Assembly (NCBI GenBank): GCA_025766275.1
Contig: JAFKAC010000007.1
Coordinates: forward strand, 1,736,001-1,800,000
Length of the DNA stretch: 64,000 nucleotides
Direction of reading: 5' to 3'
DNA from: Lactarius indigo
Taxonomy: Eukaryota > Basidiomycota > Agaricomycetes > Russulales > Russulaceae
Position 1 is the first letter of the stretch, and every line of letters begins with the position of its first letter. The notes under the pieces are model-generated. The model was given only the letters and a program-made list of their open reading frames with translations. It ran no database searches and had not been told where the DNA came from. Positions 11,691 through 25,200 of this stretch are shown here, in pieces. Position numbers and translations under genes: made by a program.

Positions 11691-14569
11691 CGGTCACTGG
11701 GGCCCTACCTTCTACAGTCCTTTCCCACCGTCGCTTCATTTGGGTGAATTTTTACCCAAAGAACCTCTGCTGATTCGAACTTTGCCAAGGACTTTGCCAC
11801 ATCGTCTTACCACAGTAAAAAAACACGCTTCACGTGATTTCGGAACTCTCCGGGCGAGTCAGGGTAACGCTTGGGATGACGTGGCACTTGACGTCAAGCT
11901 TGACGTGGCAAGCGACGTGGTGTCCAACGCAACAACGCCCGCTGTTACAGTACCGGAGAGTACCTGCCCGATGTAGCGGCGTACAACGCACATGTGACAA
12001 GTGTGGCTGTGACGGCATGCTTGCGCCAGTGTCCACTTTCGCTGGCCCAGCATGATGGGGAAACCTACTCATATGCGGCTTTAGTGAGTTTTTTTCTGTC
12101 CTTCTCTCTTCTTCCCCTCTCTAATTTGTCTGTCTTTGAGCACTACTACTACTACTATGTCTTACTCTTCCGCCATTCCTCTCAGGCTCAGCTCCTCTAT
12201 GCCCCATGTTGTCAAATTTCATTTGGTACATTGGCATCGCACTAACCTCCTTGTACGCCTCTCACTGGGCGGCCCGGTCCTCACAGCAGCTCAGGAAATC
12301 CGCGTCCACGCAGCGCTGGTAGAAAGCTGGTATGTTAGAATTGCAGAACAAATACCATTTCCGGCTTGACAAGCTCTGTGTGAATAGTACGGCTAGCCTG
12401 GAAATCGTTAACATCCTTTTATGTCTGCAAGTGTCCCAAAAGAGTGTGAACTACCAGCGCGTCTTGTCACAGATCTCACAACGATGTCTCCACTTTCAAC
12501 GCATGACTTCAAGTTCCTGCCGAGACTATTTCCAACCTAATTTTTGGATCATACACCAATTCCAAGGCGTTTTTTTTTTCTTCATTCGGCGTACATATGT
12601 TGTTTCAACTCCCGCTGACCGATATATCTAATTTCTACTTGCTCTGACCACCTCAACCACAAGACGCCAAGCAAGGGAGATCCGTCCGTTATTGTGGTAC
12701 ACTGGGGTTATCTCGAATGTCAGAAGTAATTTACATTCACTAATGAGTCTTACTTTGTCCTCGGTCTCGCTTGCTGCTCAATTTGGCCGTCCCGTGCTCA
12801 TCCTTCGGTCGGGACAGCAGCAGCTTTTCGACAAGTGGCGCGACATCTTCCTCAAGCCCGGCATACCACTTGACGGACTTCTCGTTTTCAGGTCCCGGTT
12901 ATTCTCCATCGAATGGCGGCAGTAACTGCAGCCTGAACCTTGGTAGTGGTAGCAATGACACGTCCAATGCCGACAATGGCCCCGGATCAGGCTCATACTA
13001 CAGCGCGTGTCGGCACCCCCCGATGCTACCCCGGCTGCATGGGTCACCCTTCTTACATCCTCCCATAATTCCTCCGTCATCTATGAACAACGCCGGCGTA
13101 CAAATGGATTTTTTTTACGTGGTTTAATGGGAATGACGGAGGACAGTTACTTGCTGGACTCGTATGTTCATCTTCCCGCACCTCTTTTGCGACTAAATCC
13201 TGACTTGCTACATGTAGCTCATGGACGCTCCGGTCAGTGTGAAAGTCATTGGGTCCAGAGGGATGAGGGGCTTGTCACATGGATCACAAGTGGGTCAAGT
13301 AGTTCACTAGTTGGTTACTCGTACATCTCCGCACTCTATACGGTATAATTGCACAATAACGTCTGTGGTTGTTGAATAAAATTTGGTTCCCGTTGATATT
13401 GGTGTGATATGATTGTGATACTCCGTAGCTTCCGAGCTGGTTCTGTAGTGATACCGTACTGGTCAAAGAGTTGTGGCAAACTAATTGATTGCTAAGGGAT
13501 TGCTAAGGGATCAATTAGGAACCCCAATTGGCTTGGGAGGTTTTTGTCGATGCAAGCGCAAAGGCCAATTACGACGACCTTTTCTATTTGCCAACTTGAA
13601 GTGGCTTGCTTTTCTTTGCGAGTCGCCTACCTTGGCTTTTCGCGGGAGCATGCCCGTATGGCGCCTGTTGAGGGAGCGTGGTGCAGGAGACCTGGGGGAA
13701 GAGGCCGGCGCAAAGACACGGGGAGAGAGGAAGCAGAAAACACATGTCGCATTGTAGATCGTTGGGGGTATACGGGAAATAGCGAGAACGAAAAGGGCAT
13801 GTACATGGAGATGAGTGACTAGATGAATACGCGGTGGGCTAGTAGAGACTGTGCGGAAGCACGAAGTGCTTCTCGATTGAAAAAAACAGGTGTTTTGTGT
13901 CCGAGGCGAGGTCACGACGGGCGGGTGGGGAAAACCGAGAAATGCCAAGGAGCGAGGGACAAGAAACGCTATTTCATCGACCCTTTGGCATTTTTAATAC
14001 ACCAGAGTGTGGTGGGCGGGCGAAATAAAAAGACATGGTTCTTTGAACCGGCTGAGAATATGGGTAGACAGGTGGCGACACGGAGGAAAGCGAATGAGCA
14101 CGTGCTGCCCTGTCCGCTCGCGCACTGGCAGACTAGTACTACTAGTAGTATGCTCTACTGTGAGCCTTTGCTCATTCCTCGCGTCGGCTCAGACCGATCA
14201 CCTTGCTGTACAGTATCTGTCCGATAACGCGATCTTGCTTTTATTGACAAAATCTGAGCCATTCTTCCCACGAGTGCATGAGTCCGTATGGTGGACACAC
14301 TCAAGGACACACCCTGCAGCAGCTCTAGTGCGAGTGCCACTGCGCAACACTACATATGGTCGTCAAGACCGTGACGATACCTGTGATTTGTCGCATTTCA
14401 CGGTGACGACTTTCGTAGGATTTTTGCGATTCGGTAGAGGATATGGCCAAATCTATTGAGTACTTAGCTACCGAGAATGTTGATACAGAAAGTCGCACAG
14501 GCGAGACTGGCGACTCCGACTAAAATATTTGATGCAACAGCCCTGCAGCATGCGTGGCACCGATGACGT
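11691..14569. other. Intergenic between P450 B and C, no gene recognised
   Basis: About 2.9 kb with many short open frames on both strands and no recognisable domain. Simple stretches include CTACTACTACTACTA near 12141, T runs near 12571 and 13111, and A runs near 13880. The last few hundred bases, from about 14200, resemble the spacer upstream of copy D. A decayed gene or transposon is possible but I cannot name one. Confidence 0.45.
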
Positions 14570-16709
14570 TCAAGCTAAGGCACTTGCCCTTATCAAGTCC
14601 TCCGCAACACTATCTCTTGGCGTAATAGAACACTCAAACTTCGGCAGGTGACTTTCAATGGATTTTATCAGATTAGTTACAAACGGACCAGGCTTATATC
14701 GTAGGCTAACTCACATGGCTATATCGGGTAGGACCGAGTCGAGTGGAGGCACCGCGACCGGAATGTCGTTCCCGTCCTTGTCCTTGGCCCTCGTCACGTT
14801 GAACACGGACAATACCGAAGCCGTCACTATGAAGAGTATCGTGTCGACGAAGTGGCGTCCTGGGCATATCCGCTTGCCCGCACCAAACGCCAGTGAGAGC
14901 ATCGGATCGTCGCGGAACGTTCCATCCTCATTGAGGAATCGATCAGGATTGAATGTCTCTGGGTCGGGATATAGCTCTGGGTCGTGTAGCACACCCCTGT
15001 CAACCTATCTCAGAACCATCTCGACAGCAAATGTGGCATATGATTGTCGCGTACCATCCATTAGAAATGACCATGGCACCTACAGAGCAAGGATGTTAAT
15101 TACTTAAGCAGACTTTGAAGGATGGTTACAAACCTTTTGGAATAAAATAGCCCCTATAGAAGTCGTCGTCAGTTGTCACGTGGGGAGCTTTCAGATGTTA
15201 GTACATGGAATTTGACGAGAGTGAGGAACCGTCACCCAGTGGCGTCACCATTTGCCACCTCATCAACTCTTTGCCCACCGCTTCTATATATGGAAGGCGC
15301 CGTTTGTCGTCGTAGGTTGGCAGCCTATCTCTTGAGACGACAGAGTCAATTTCTGCCTGTGCTCGCTTCTGGACCTCTGGATAAAGGACAAGCGCGAGGA
15401 AAAGTGAAGACACAAAGGCAGCAGTCTGAAAGTCGCGCGTCAACCAAGGAACGAGCTATGGGAATCGGGAGAACACGAACTGTATCTGAACCGGCTTGTG
15501 CTCGACGTTAGCTCTACATGTATTCGTAGATGACGCAGGAATTACCTAGGAACAAAGACCCTAGAATATCCTTTATGCCTTGAAACCTCGATTGACTGTC
15601 CAGGTCGCTCAGAAAGTCTACCTCTTGGAGGTATTCGGTTGCTAGAGATGGTACTGCGGTACCTTCGCGCTGGCAATCCGTCAGTAGAGGCAAACTGGAA
15701 TGTCACCCAATTCATACCATGGAGTTCCTCACGAAGTCCATAGGCTCGTTCTTCGCCCTCCGTGCCATCTCCCGACATTCACTGGCCAGTGGCTCATACT
15801 TGAACCAAGGAACCCATGAAGGGAGATGTCGCACTAAATATAGCGGTGAGGACTCAAATGACAGTAGGAGGTGAATGAACCGCACGGAATGGGAGATGAT
15901 TTATTGCTGCTGTTCCGGGCAAAATGAACTGTTTCATAACGTTAATAACCCTCTTCGGTGGTGCCAACATATCGTCGTTCTCTTTCAAGTCATATCCGTA
16001 GGTGAGGCGCATGACAATCATTCCTTGAAGGCTACAATGCGAGTCAACAGTTATCGGGTAGCGTGGCAGTGGGACCAACAGATCTATGTGTTCGCGGAAG
16101 GCGTTCGGGGTGGCAAGTAACTGGCCAAGAAATATGTGTGTCTTTTCCTCGATCAGACGCCGATGCGGGGTTATTGCGCCAGGGCGGAGGCTGCGATCTA
16201 ATAATTTTCTACCTTCGCGCCAGTAATTTCCCATTCTAGCATGTGGGAAAAACCATTCGACGCCCATTCTGAGTCATCAGTGGAATCAGTGCCTATGGCG
16301 AGGGAAGACAAAGATTAGGCGAACATCTCAGGCTCAAAGATCGGAAACGGTGATCGATCCGCGTACAACTCTCCACGTCTCTCGAGTAAATCCTTGATGG
16401 CTGTGGGCGAGCGCAGGACGACGACTACTTGGCCGAAGACTCGAATGGATATAACATCGCCTAATCAACATAAATCAGGGTTTCGGAGAAGCAACACAAA
16501 ATTTTACCGTATTTCTTAGACATATTCATGTAGGTCAACCAGGGAGAGAGCTTTGGGACATCCAGCAAATTCCCGATGATAGGCCAAGACGGAGGTCCTG
16601 GGGGATACGGGGAGCCTCTTCGCCTTCTGTGGTCACGAAAGGCGAAGAGGATGTAGAGAAATGTAGAGAGGGCGAGGCAGTCGATCGCTGTGATAACAGA
16701 AATAAGCAT
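14570..16709 (-). CDS. Cytochrome P450 (array copy C)
   Basis: Same plan as copy B. N-terminal anchor MLISVITAIDCLALSTFLYI, hinge PYPPGPPSWP, helix C YWREGRK, I-helix AGSDTT with the 14-nt microexon at 15481-15494, ExxR as ELMR, 25-nt microexon at 15055-15079 (AMVISNGW), FNPDRFL and haem loop FGAGKRICPGRHF. Ends RASALA with stop 14570-14572. The 48-nt intron after HIDL is stop-free and a multiple of three here, so retention would insert 16 residues without a frame change. No breaking mutation seen. Upstream lies the array repeat at 16860. Confidence 0.9.
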
Positions 16710-16859
16710 GTTTGGACTAGGTCATCAGACAAGGGCCAGATGTATACACGAGAATTATAAGCAAATGCGTGTTTATGAACGAACCCATAGACGCTCCAAG
16801 AGTATAGAAGCACAGGGCCTATCGAATTTGGCGCGACCTCAAACGGAACAGAATACGCC

Positions 16860-17410
16860 GAATGGTGTGGCGCCACTACATATCCAAGAGTGGTCATATT
16901 GCCTTATTTCACCCGGAAATGTGCTTACTTCCCTGGGGCGCACTTGGGGCGCACCCGGATTCGTATGCAATGTTGTAACATATACTATCTGCGAACTCAA
17001 TCACTCACTTGTTCTTCTATTCGGAATGGTTTCGAGTCCCAAGAGTGGGAGAGCGTCATACGGCATAGGTTTCCTTCCCTATCATTTTGGGGGACGGAAT
17101 AAAGAGAATAAGTTATATTACGTGTCCCAATGAGTGGGACGTGGAACGAAGGATAGACGGGATGATGTTTGGAGACACGAACGAGCTTCTCCTAGTTTTA
17201 CTTTCCGACCGGACCATATGGACATCCGTAATAGGTAATTATGCTTATTAATAATCCAGCCACCGGATGGTGCCGGCTGGCTCCCAACACAGACCTATTT
17301 TCCGAACTATGGGTTCATTGCAAGAGTCGAACAACAAGCTGTTGGGCACAGAAGTATCATTAATCATTCACTGTCGTAACTGCTTTCTGCCTAAGTAGGT
17401 GACAGATCAG
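16860..17410. repeat. P450-array upstream repeat, copy 2
   Basis: Upstream of P450 C, same order of shared blocks as copy 1: AGAGTGGTCATATTGCC, GGTTTCGAGTCCC, ATTTTGGGGGAC, GTTGGGCACAGAAG and TTCTGCCTAAGT. Interrupted by local insertions, including a short direct duplication (GGGCGCACTTGGGGCGCAC near 16937). Confidence 0.7.
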
Positions 17411-18935
17411 GCCTATCAGAGAAATCAAAGTTCATGTGTTACCCACGTGATTTCGGGGACACTCCCGTGCACTGACGCTGCTGTTACATTTGACGCAATA
17501 ATCAATTACATGATACTACGATCGTGGCAGTTCAGTGGCTTGCTTTCAGAGCCATGTCCGCTCTATAACGCAATCCTTCCTGTATTGACGAAATTCGAGC
17601 TCCTGGTTCTGCCCATGGCTCCGTATGGGACACACTTTGCTGTCGCTGCGCCTCGTATTTTGGATAAGAGTGAACACGTCGGCTTTCTATCCCTTCTTGA
17701 ACGTTCGTGAATCGGTTGTGGTTGGCGATTGGCCATATGATCTTGATCTCTATGGTTATACTATACCCTTGTTCTAACTTCAACGTCTCAATGCCTCGCG
17801 CGAGCCTGAGAGAACACGGTTGACGATAACAGCGCCGTCATGAGCTCTAGTAAGGTTCACTGATACCCAAATGTAACGTGCTACATAGGGTTCTGTACCC
17901 TCAGGTGCTCGAAAATGGAATTTTTAAAATAAAATAAAAAAAGGCTGTCACTCCTTCTCGTGCCCTTCCTATGACTGAATCTGATTCTTTGGCAATCTCG
18001 GGCACAATGAGCTACATCCCAACAAAGTGAGGATGCGCCTCCCCTCTCTATTCCTTGCTGTCTAGAAAACGTGGTTGCCGATGCTACCGTGAACAGGAAG
18101 GCGGGCCATATTTTATTTTATTTTTGTTTCACACCCTTTCTATGACTGTCCCGCGCACATTGGATATCTCAACACCACCACACCAATGTAAAGAAACCCC
18201 GCAGATGAGCATCCGTAAGTTTCCAAGCCAGTGCAGGCCGCGGTACCTGATCCCGCATACAATCTATGAACGCCACGGCCAGCGACAGTCACGAACGCAA
18301 CCATCAATGACTTCCCGTACGGCTGTACCCGGGAGCTTGGAACACGCGCGAGGAGGACTAGATAAACGAGGAGATGGTCTATCCAGGCGTAAGCATACTG
18401 TAATGTAAACGAGTGGTAAAGTATTCTCACCTCAGGAATCGCGCGTGTACGAGCGATGACTGAGGTGGACGGTACAATCGCCGCCGGGCGAGGGCATTTA
18501 ACTACGGGACAAAATTCGAAAGGTACTAAGGTGTTGACACTAGTTGGCGTATTGGAATGCTCTACATTAGACTGCAACTAAAGTATGACTGACGGCGGAA
18601 AGACGGCGGAAATGTGGGAACGTCGCGCATAGATGCGCTGAATCTCGACAGAGAGTGCAGACGACTCAGTAGAGATCATGGCCGAATCTAATGGCAGGCG
18701 CTTTTACTCTCGACATACTGTACCTTTCCAATGGCGACTAGATAAATCAAGACGATTTGAGCACTTATTGCTTCATTACCTATTGACTGTTGGGGAGTAG
18801 ATAGTCGCACAGGTGCGTAAAGAGCGACTCTGCCTCTTCGTTAAAATATTTGATACAGTAGCCCCCGAATTCACAATCAACCGAGGGGAAAGGGTGGATA
18901 ATAGACGCCCGCAGAATGGGCAGCACCGGTGAGGT
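17411..18935. other. Intergenic between P450 C and D
   Basis: No gene recognised. From about 18600 the sequence matches the 3' flanks of copies B and E (spacer part of the duplicated unit). Two similar segments near 17930-17990 and 18110-18160 (A- or T-rich tract followed by CCCTTCCTATGACTG or CCCTTTCTATGACTG) look like a local duplication. Confidence 0.5.
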
Positions 18936-21091
18936 TCAAGCCGAGGCACTCGCCCTTATCAAGTCCTCTGCAACCTTGTCTCTTGGCGTAATAGAACACT
19001 CGAACTTAGGCACGCAACTTTCAATGGATTTCATCAGGTCAGCCACAAATGCACCGGGCTCATGTCATAGGTTTACTCGCACAGTTATGTCGGGTAGGAT
19101 CGAGTCGAGGGGAGGCATTGCGACCGGAATGTCGTTCCCGTCCTTGTCTTTGGCCTTCGTCACGTTGAATACGGACAACACCGACGCCGTCACTATGAAG
19201 AGTATCGTGTCGGCCAAGTGGCGCGCTGGGCATATCCGCCTTCCTGCACCAAATACCAGCGAGATCATCGGATCGTCGCGGAAGCTTCCATCATCGTTGA
19301 GAAAGCGATCGGGATTGAATATCTCTGGGTCGGGATATAGCTCCGGGTCGTGTAGGACAGCCCTGTCAATCCACCTCAGAACCCTCTGGAGAGCGAATGT
19401 GGCATATGATTGTCGCCTACCATGCGTTAATCATGACCACAGCACCTGTAGATCGAAGAATATTTGATTATTTCGTGCAACATTGAAGAATGCTTCCAAA
19501 CCTTTCGGAATAAAGTAGCCTTTATAGAAGTCATCATCAGTTGGGGCGTGGGGAACACCTCCATGTAGATGTTAGTACACGTCGCTGTTGATGAGTGAGG
19601 AACCCGCACCCAGTGGCATCATCAGATACCACCTCAACAGTTCCTTGCTGATCGCTTCTATGTATGGGAGACGTGGCTTGTCATCGTACGTTGGCAGCCT
19701 ATCTCTTGAAATCACCGAGTCAATTTCTGCCTGCGCTCGCTTCTGAACTTCCGGATAAAAGATAAGCGCGAGGAAAAGTGAGGACATAGCGACAACGGTC
19801 TGAAAATCGCGCGTCTGCTAAGAAGCGAGCCACGGGAATAGGGATAACACGTACTGTATCTGTGCCGGCTGGTTCCCGATGTAAGCGCTACATTATTCGT
19901 AGATGGCGTAAGGAGTTACCTAGGAATAGAGACCCGAGAATATCCGTGATGCCTTGTACCGTCTGTCGACGTTCCAGGCCACCCAGAGTGTCTGCCTCCT
20001 TGAGGTATTCAGTTGCTAGAGATGGCACCGCCGTTCCGTCACGCTGACAATCCATCAGTAGATAAAAATTGCCAGAATGTTGCCCAAATCATACCATGGA
20101 GTCCATCACGAAATCCATAGGCACATTCTTCATCCTTCGTGCCAGTTCCCTACATCGGCCCGCCAGTGGCTCATACTTGAACAAAGGCACCCACGAAGGG
20201 AGGCGTCGCACTGAATATAGCCGTGAGGAACTCCAATGACAGTAGGGGTGGAATGAACCGCACGAAATGGGAGATGATTTACTATTGCCGCTCCAGGTAA
20301 AGTGAATTGTCTCATGACGTCAGAAACCGCCTTTGGTGGTATCAACATATCATCGTTCTCTTTCAAGTCATACCCATAAGTGAGGTGCATGACAAGCTTT
20401 CCTTGAAGACTACAACGCGAGTCAACAACAATCGGGTAACGCGGTGGTGGGACCAACAGATCTATGTGTTCGCGGAAGGCGTTCGGAGTGGCAAGTAACT
20501 GGCCAAGAAACACGCGTGTCTTTTCCTCGATCAGACGTCGATGCGAGGCTGTTGAGCCAGGGCGGAAGCTGCGATCTAATAACTTTCTACCTTCGCGCCA
20601 GTATTTTCCCATTCTAGAAAGTGGGAAAAACCAATCTACATCCATTCTGAGTCATTAGTGAAATCAGTGCCTATGGCAAGGGAGGAACAGAGATCAAGCG
20701 AACATCTCAAAGACCGGAAACGGCGTTCGATCCGCATACAACTCTCCCCGCCTTTCGAGCAAGTCCTTGATAGCCGTCGGTGAACACAGGATGACTACTA
20801 CTTGATCAAAAACTTGAAGGCATACGACATCGCCTAATTGACATAAACATCAAGATCAGGGGAGAGGCAGCAGGAGAAGTCAGTATTACCGTATTTCTTA
20901 GACATATTCGCGTAGGCGAACCAGGGAGAAAGCTTTGGGACATCGAGAAAATTGCCGATGAGCGGCAAAGGCTGAGGTCCCGGGGGATACGGCAAGCCCC
21001 TTCGCCTTCTGTGGTCACGAAAGGCAAAGAGGATATAGAAAAACGCAGAGAGTGCGAGGGAGTCGGTCGCCGTGATGAGAGAAAATGGCAT
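18936..21091 (-). CDS. Cytochrome P450 (array copy D)
   Basis: Start ATG 21091 (MPFSLITATDSLALSAFFYI). Hinge PYPPGPQPLP, helix C YWREGRK, I-helix AGTDTT (Thr instead of the Ser of B, C and E) through the 14-nt microexon 19855-19868, ExxR ELLR, 25-nt microexon 19421-19445 (AVVMINAW), FNPDRFL, haem loop FGAGRRICPARHL. Ends RASASA, stop 18936-18938. The donor of the last intron is GC (19079-19080) where the paralogues have GT. If GC is used the protein is full length; otherwise the C-terminus is lost. The 48-nt intron is stop-free as in copy C. Confidence 0.87.
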
Positions 21092-21229
21092 GTCCAAACA
21101 AGGCTACCAGACGGGGACCAGAAGTATTCACGAGGACCATAAGCAGATGCGCATTTATGAACAGGCCCATAGATTCTCCAAGAGTATGGAAGCTCCAGCG
21201 GTATCATGATTTGGCGAGACCCCAAACTG

Positions 21230-21570
21230 AACAGAATACGCCGCCAGGTGTGAGTTTACGCAATACATTCCCAAGAATGGTCATATTACCTTTTTTATCC
21301 ACCGGAAATGTGCTTTCTTCACTCGTCCAAGACCGAGATTTGTACGCAATGCCATAACTCGCTTCAAGTTGTACTTTGATTATTCGGAACGGAATGGCTT
21401 CGGGTCCCAACAGGGGAGAAGTTCATAAGACCCGCTCCAGGTCTAACAACAAGCACCATTGAGCACAGGAGCATTCTTCAGGTTGGAAGCATTCATGACG
21501 TAACTTAGTCTGTGCCGTAATATCCAACCCTTCTCCCCGCTTTTTGCTTAAGTGGGTCACTGGACTGCTT
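21230..21570. repeat. P450-array upstream repeat, copy 3
   Basis: Upstream of P450 D. Shares CCAAGAATGGTCATATTACC, GGCTTCGGGTCCC, CTCCAGGTCTAACA and TGCCGTAATATCCAACC with the other copies, in the same order. Confidence 0.68.
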
Positions 21571-21942
21571 ACACCCTCGGTTGGATTCGTTCTCCACAGT
21601 CGACTTATGATCTCACAATGCGTTCCATAGCCTATAGGGGTCATTCAGAGACCCAGTTCTTCCGTCCCAAGTTCCTCGGCTTACCCTCACGATCTAACCC
21701 GTCTCTTTTTCACCTATTTAGTGTGCTTCAATGAGCGGATTTGTCAATAGCGCGGACTTTTGGGAGTGGAACGGCGCTATTTGTTTTTTTTTTCCCTTCG
21801 GTTTACTGAACTGTTGTTCAGGCCGTTCAGACTATGATGGTCACATCAACTGCCCACATTCATTTCTCGCTTCTGCCAGTGTGAATTCTCCAGATTTCCT
21901 AACGTGCGCGGCGTCAGCGCGAAAGATTTCAGAGTGCACACC
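21571..21942. other. Short spacer left of the LINE
   Basis: Continuation of the P450 spacer up to the LINE target site. No gene seen. Confidence 0.5.
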
Positions 21943-21955
21943 ATTTCGCTGTTGG
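21943..21955. repeat. Target-site duplication of the LINE, left copy
   Basis: ATTTCGCTGTTGG next to the poly(T)/poly(A) tract. An identical copy lies at 31668-31680 on the other side of the element. Both are followed by TT, so the duplication may be up to 15 bp. Confidence 0.88.
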
Positions 21956-22278
21956 TTTTTTTTTTTTTTTTTTTTTTTGATCGATTTTTATTCCGGGGCA
22001 GTACGTAATACAAAGCCGGTCTCCGGGCACAAGGCGGGAATAGAGTAAGTTAGGTAAGCCGAGACTCACATGCGGGCGTAGAAGAGTAAATAACCAAGAA
22101 AAAATAACTCAGCTAGGTGTCACCTCCCAGAGGAAACGGGTCATGATCATAAAAGAAAGTAGGTAAATTGATGTCACCGAAGCACAAGGAACCCTTAAGA
22201 GGGCATGGAGCACAAAAAGGGGTAGCACTTACGGGGCTGTGCTGGGCACAGGGCGGAGGTTGCGGTCCGAGAGCTCCT

Positions 22279-25200
22279 TCATCCGGGTTGTTTGGGGCGC
22301 CTTGGAGCGTAGGCAGCGACTGAGTATTGCAGGAAGAGGCAGAGGTGGTACTCCAGCACGTAGAAGATGCGGAGGGGATTGGTGTCATGGTCGAGATAGA
22401 AGTGGAAGGCCTTGCGGCGAGCCACAGCGTGCAAAGGGCAGTGTAGTATTTGGTGGTTAAAGGAGTTGGCTACCTTGCATGCCGGGCATAGGGAGTCGCT
22501 TGGCGGGAGGTCGGGGTGGTGGGATAATGTGTAGTCAGATGTGAAGGAGTGGAGGGTGGCGAGTTGCATGGCAGTGGAGTGTGCGCGGCGGTTAATGTCC
22601 ACGTAGTCGTCACTGGGCTTTTTGGGGGGTATGGCGGCCAGCCATAGGGGGTGGTTGCGGCCGTCAGGGGGCCTGGTTGTGTCAATGGAATGCCTGTAGG
22701 CGCGGGGGCGGTGTGGTTTGGATATGTTGGTGCGCCAGTCCACCGCCCATGAACGAAAGGCGGCGCCTCTGAGTTGTTTCCACACCCAAGTGATGGAGCG
22801 GATGGGGTGGGTGGCGGAAGGGGATGGACTTTGGCATGCCTCGAGTGCTGCTTTGCGGGCACGGGAATCGGGAGCTCTCTTCTGGTCAACCGGTGACCAC
22901 ACAAGGGTAATCCTCGTGTCCCTAGGCTGTGCGAAGAAAGAAGTGAGAGCGCGGTGCCATGTGAGCACCTCCTTTTGGTTATCGTATGAGCGGTATGACG
23001 TAATATGAGCCAGTGTGGATTCATTGTTTGATAGAATGTATATGGATTTGGGGGCCGCATGTGAGTACTCAGCTGCGATAAACTCCGCTGTCTTGGCCAA
23101 GCCAAACAGGGCCACATCGTTGTCTTCCACCTCCGTACCCATTGCCCACTTTCTTGAGGAGGGGGGCGCGCGTCCTGAGGTGACGTCAATCGCAGCCCCA
23201 CCTACGTGTTTGTCATCAAACCGGTGGCGGTTCGAGATAGTGCTTGCTAGACGGATTATAACTCTACTTGTAGTCTGGCAATTGGCGTAGAGCCCATTGA
23301 CAGCCTGCTTTCGAGACTTGGGGTCCATCTTCCCTTCACAGTTCACACGCGCCACCCAGTTAGGAACCTCCCAGGGGGCGATGGCTGTGACGTCAACCCG
23401 CTCGGTCAACATGGGGTCGACTTTGCTGGCGAGAGCCTCCAAGGCAGTGGGGCACTGTTGGGTTTTTCCAGACCTAACCCGGAGTTGTCTGTTGCACACC
23501 ACCCCCCCATTGCTGGAGTGTGGGCCGTTCTGGACCTCTCCTCGCCACTCGTTGCCCAAACGGGTTAAGAGTTGTGAGGTGAGGGGGACACGGAACAGTC
23601 TGAGGGCGGAAGAGGCGGTCAGTTTCTCAAGGTATTGCTTCGCCGGCAACACCCGGACCAGCTCGTGGAGGGGGCCCCGCGGAGCCATCCAGAACGAGCC
23701 AGAAATCAACTTTACCCCTTTGTTCATTACCATCTGGACTTTGCGGATAAGTCCGACTTTGTGCTTCTTAGTCATCCACAGTTGGCAGCCATACGAGAGG
23801 ACCGGGAGACAGATTGCGTTGAAGAGAAGGCGCCAGTTGGCTGACGAAATACCCTTTCGGGTATTGCCGAGGAGTTGGATGGACTTAATTGACGCCCGTG
23901 CTCGATTACACATAATGTTGACGTGGTTTTCCCAGTTGAGTTTGAAGTTGATGAAGAAACCTAAGTAGCGGACGTTGTCAGATGGTGTGACTGGGTAGTA
24001 TGTTGCGCGTGTTGGGTCTGGTAAGTAGAGCACTCTTGGGGGCGGGTCCTTGTTTCTAGACCAGGGTTTGGAGAAAAAGATGAGCTCAGTTTTATCTGGC
24101 TCGCACTCTAAGTTGGAGCGACGGAGCCAGTCTTCGCACATACGATACCTTTCCCGCAAGGCGGTGTTAACCTCCTCCCATGTGTTCCCATGGGCAAAAA
24201 TAAGACCGTCGTCGACGTACATACCGAGGGTGGTGTTGGTGTGGTTAGGTGCTAGCTTGAGGAGGGTGGACGTGTAGATGGCTGAGAGGATCGGCGAGAT
24301 TGGTGAGCCTTGAGGGGTACCAATCGGTTGCGAGCGGATGTCGTCCGTGAGGCCGTTGAACGACATTTGGACCTGTCGTCTGCTCAAGAGGGAATGGACC
24401 CAGTTGTAAATTTCCGGGGGGAAACCTAAGTTGCGGAGAGTGGCCGTAAGGCGACCGTTATGAACATGGTCAAAGAAGCCCTTGATGTCAAAGAGAAGGG
24501 CAGCGCATTTCTGGTTAGTACGAAACACCGATTGGACGTCATGGACTAGGGCGAGGCCTGCGTCAATCGTCGATGAGAAAGCCCTTGTGCCGAATTGTGT
24601 TGTCGGCATGAGGGAGTACTTATCCACACAGAAGGTGATGCGTTTGGCTACTGTCTTTTCGAGGAGCTTGCTGAGACACTCTATGAGCGAGATGGGTCTG
24701 TATGCTTTGGCAAGGAGATAGTTGGGCTTGTCTGGTTTGGGGATGACTATGACGGTGGCGGTCTTCCATATTTGTGGGTGGTACTGTGCTGTTAGTATAC
24801 ACTGGTAAAGCGAAACTACATGGTTCTCGATAACAGGCCATGCCATTTTAAGGATCGCCCACGAGACGCCGGATTCCCCGGGCGCTGACGAGCTACTACA
24901 GTCCCGAAGTAAAGACTCAACCTCCCGGCTTGTGACTGGGTTGAACTCGCATTGCGGTACGGGGGGCGGGTCGTCATATTGGGAGGCGGCGACTTCGCCG
25001 AGATCTTCAACGAAGAATTTCTTTCCCAGTATTGATCCTATTTCCTGTTGTGTAAAGTGGATCGATCCGTCAGCGTCTACTAGCGCGGGAATACCATCTT
25101 TCCGACGGCCATGTCTCCATTTGGCGAGCTCCCATACCGGGGAGTCGCGGATGACTTTGTCGTAGTGTCAGCGTTTCTTGAGCTTAGTGGTCTTTTTGAA

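Noticed and set aside
8892..21091. P450 array as part of a secondary-metabolite gene cluster
   Set aside because: No polyketide synthase, NRPS, terpene synthase, transporter or pathway regulator is visible among the neighbours, which are housekeeping genes and transposons.
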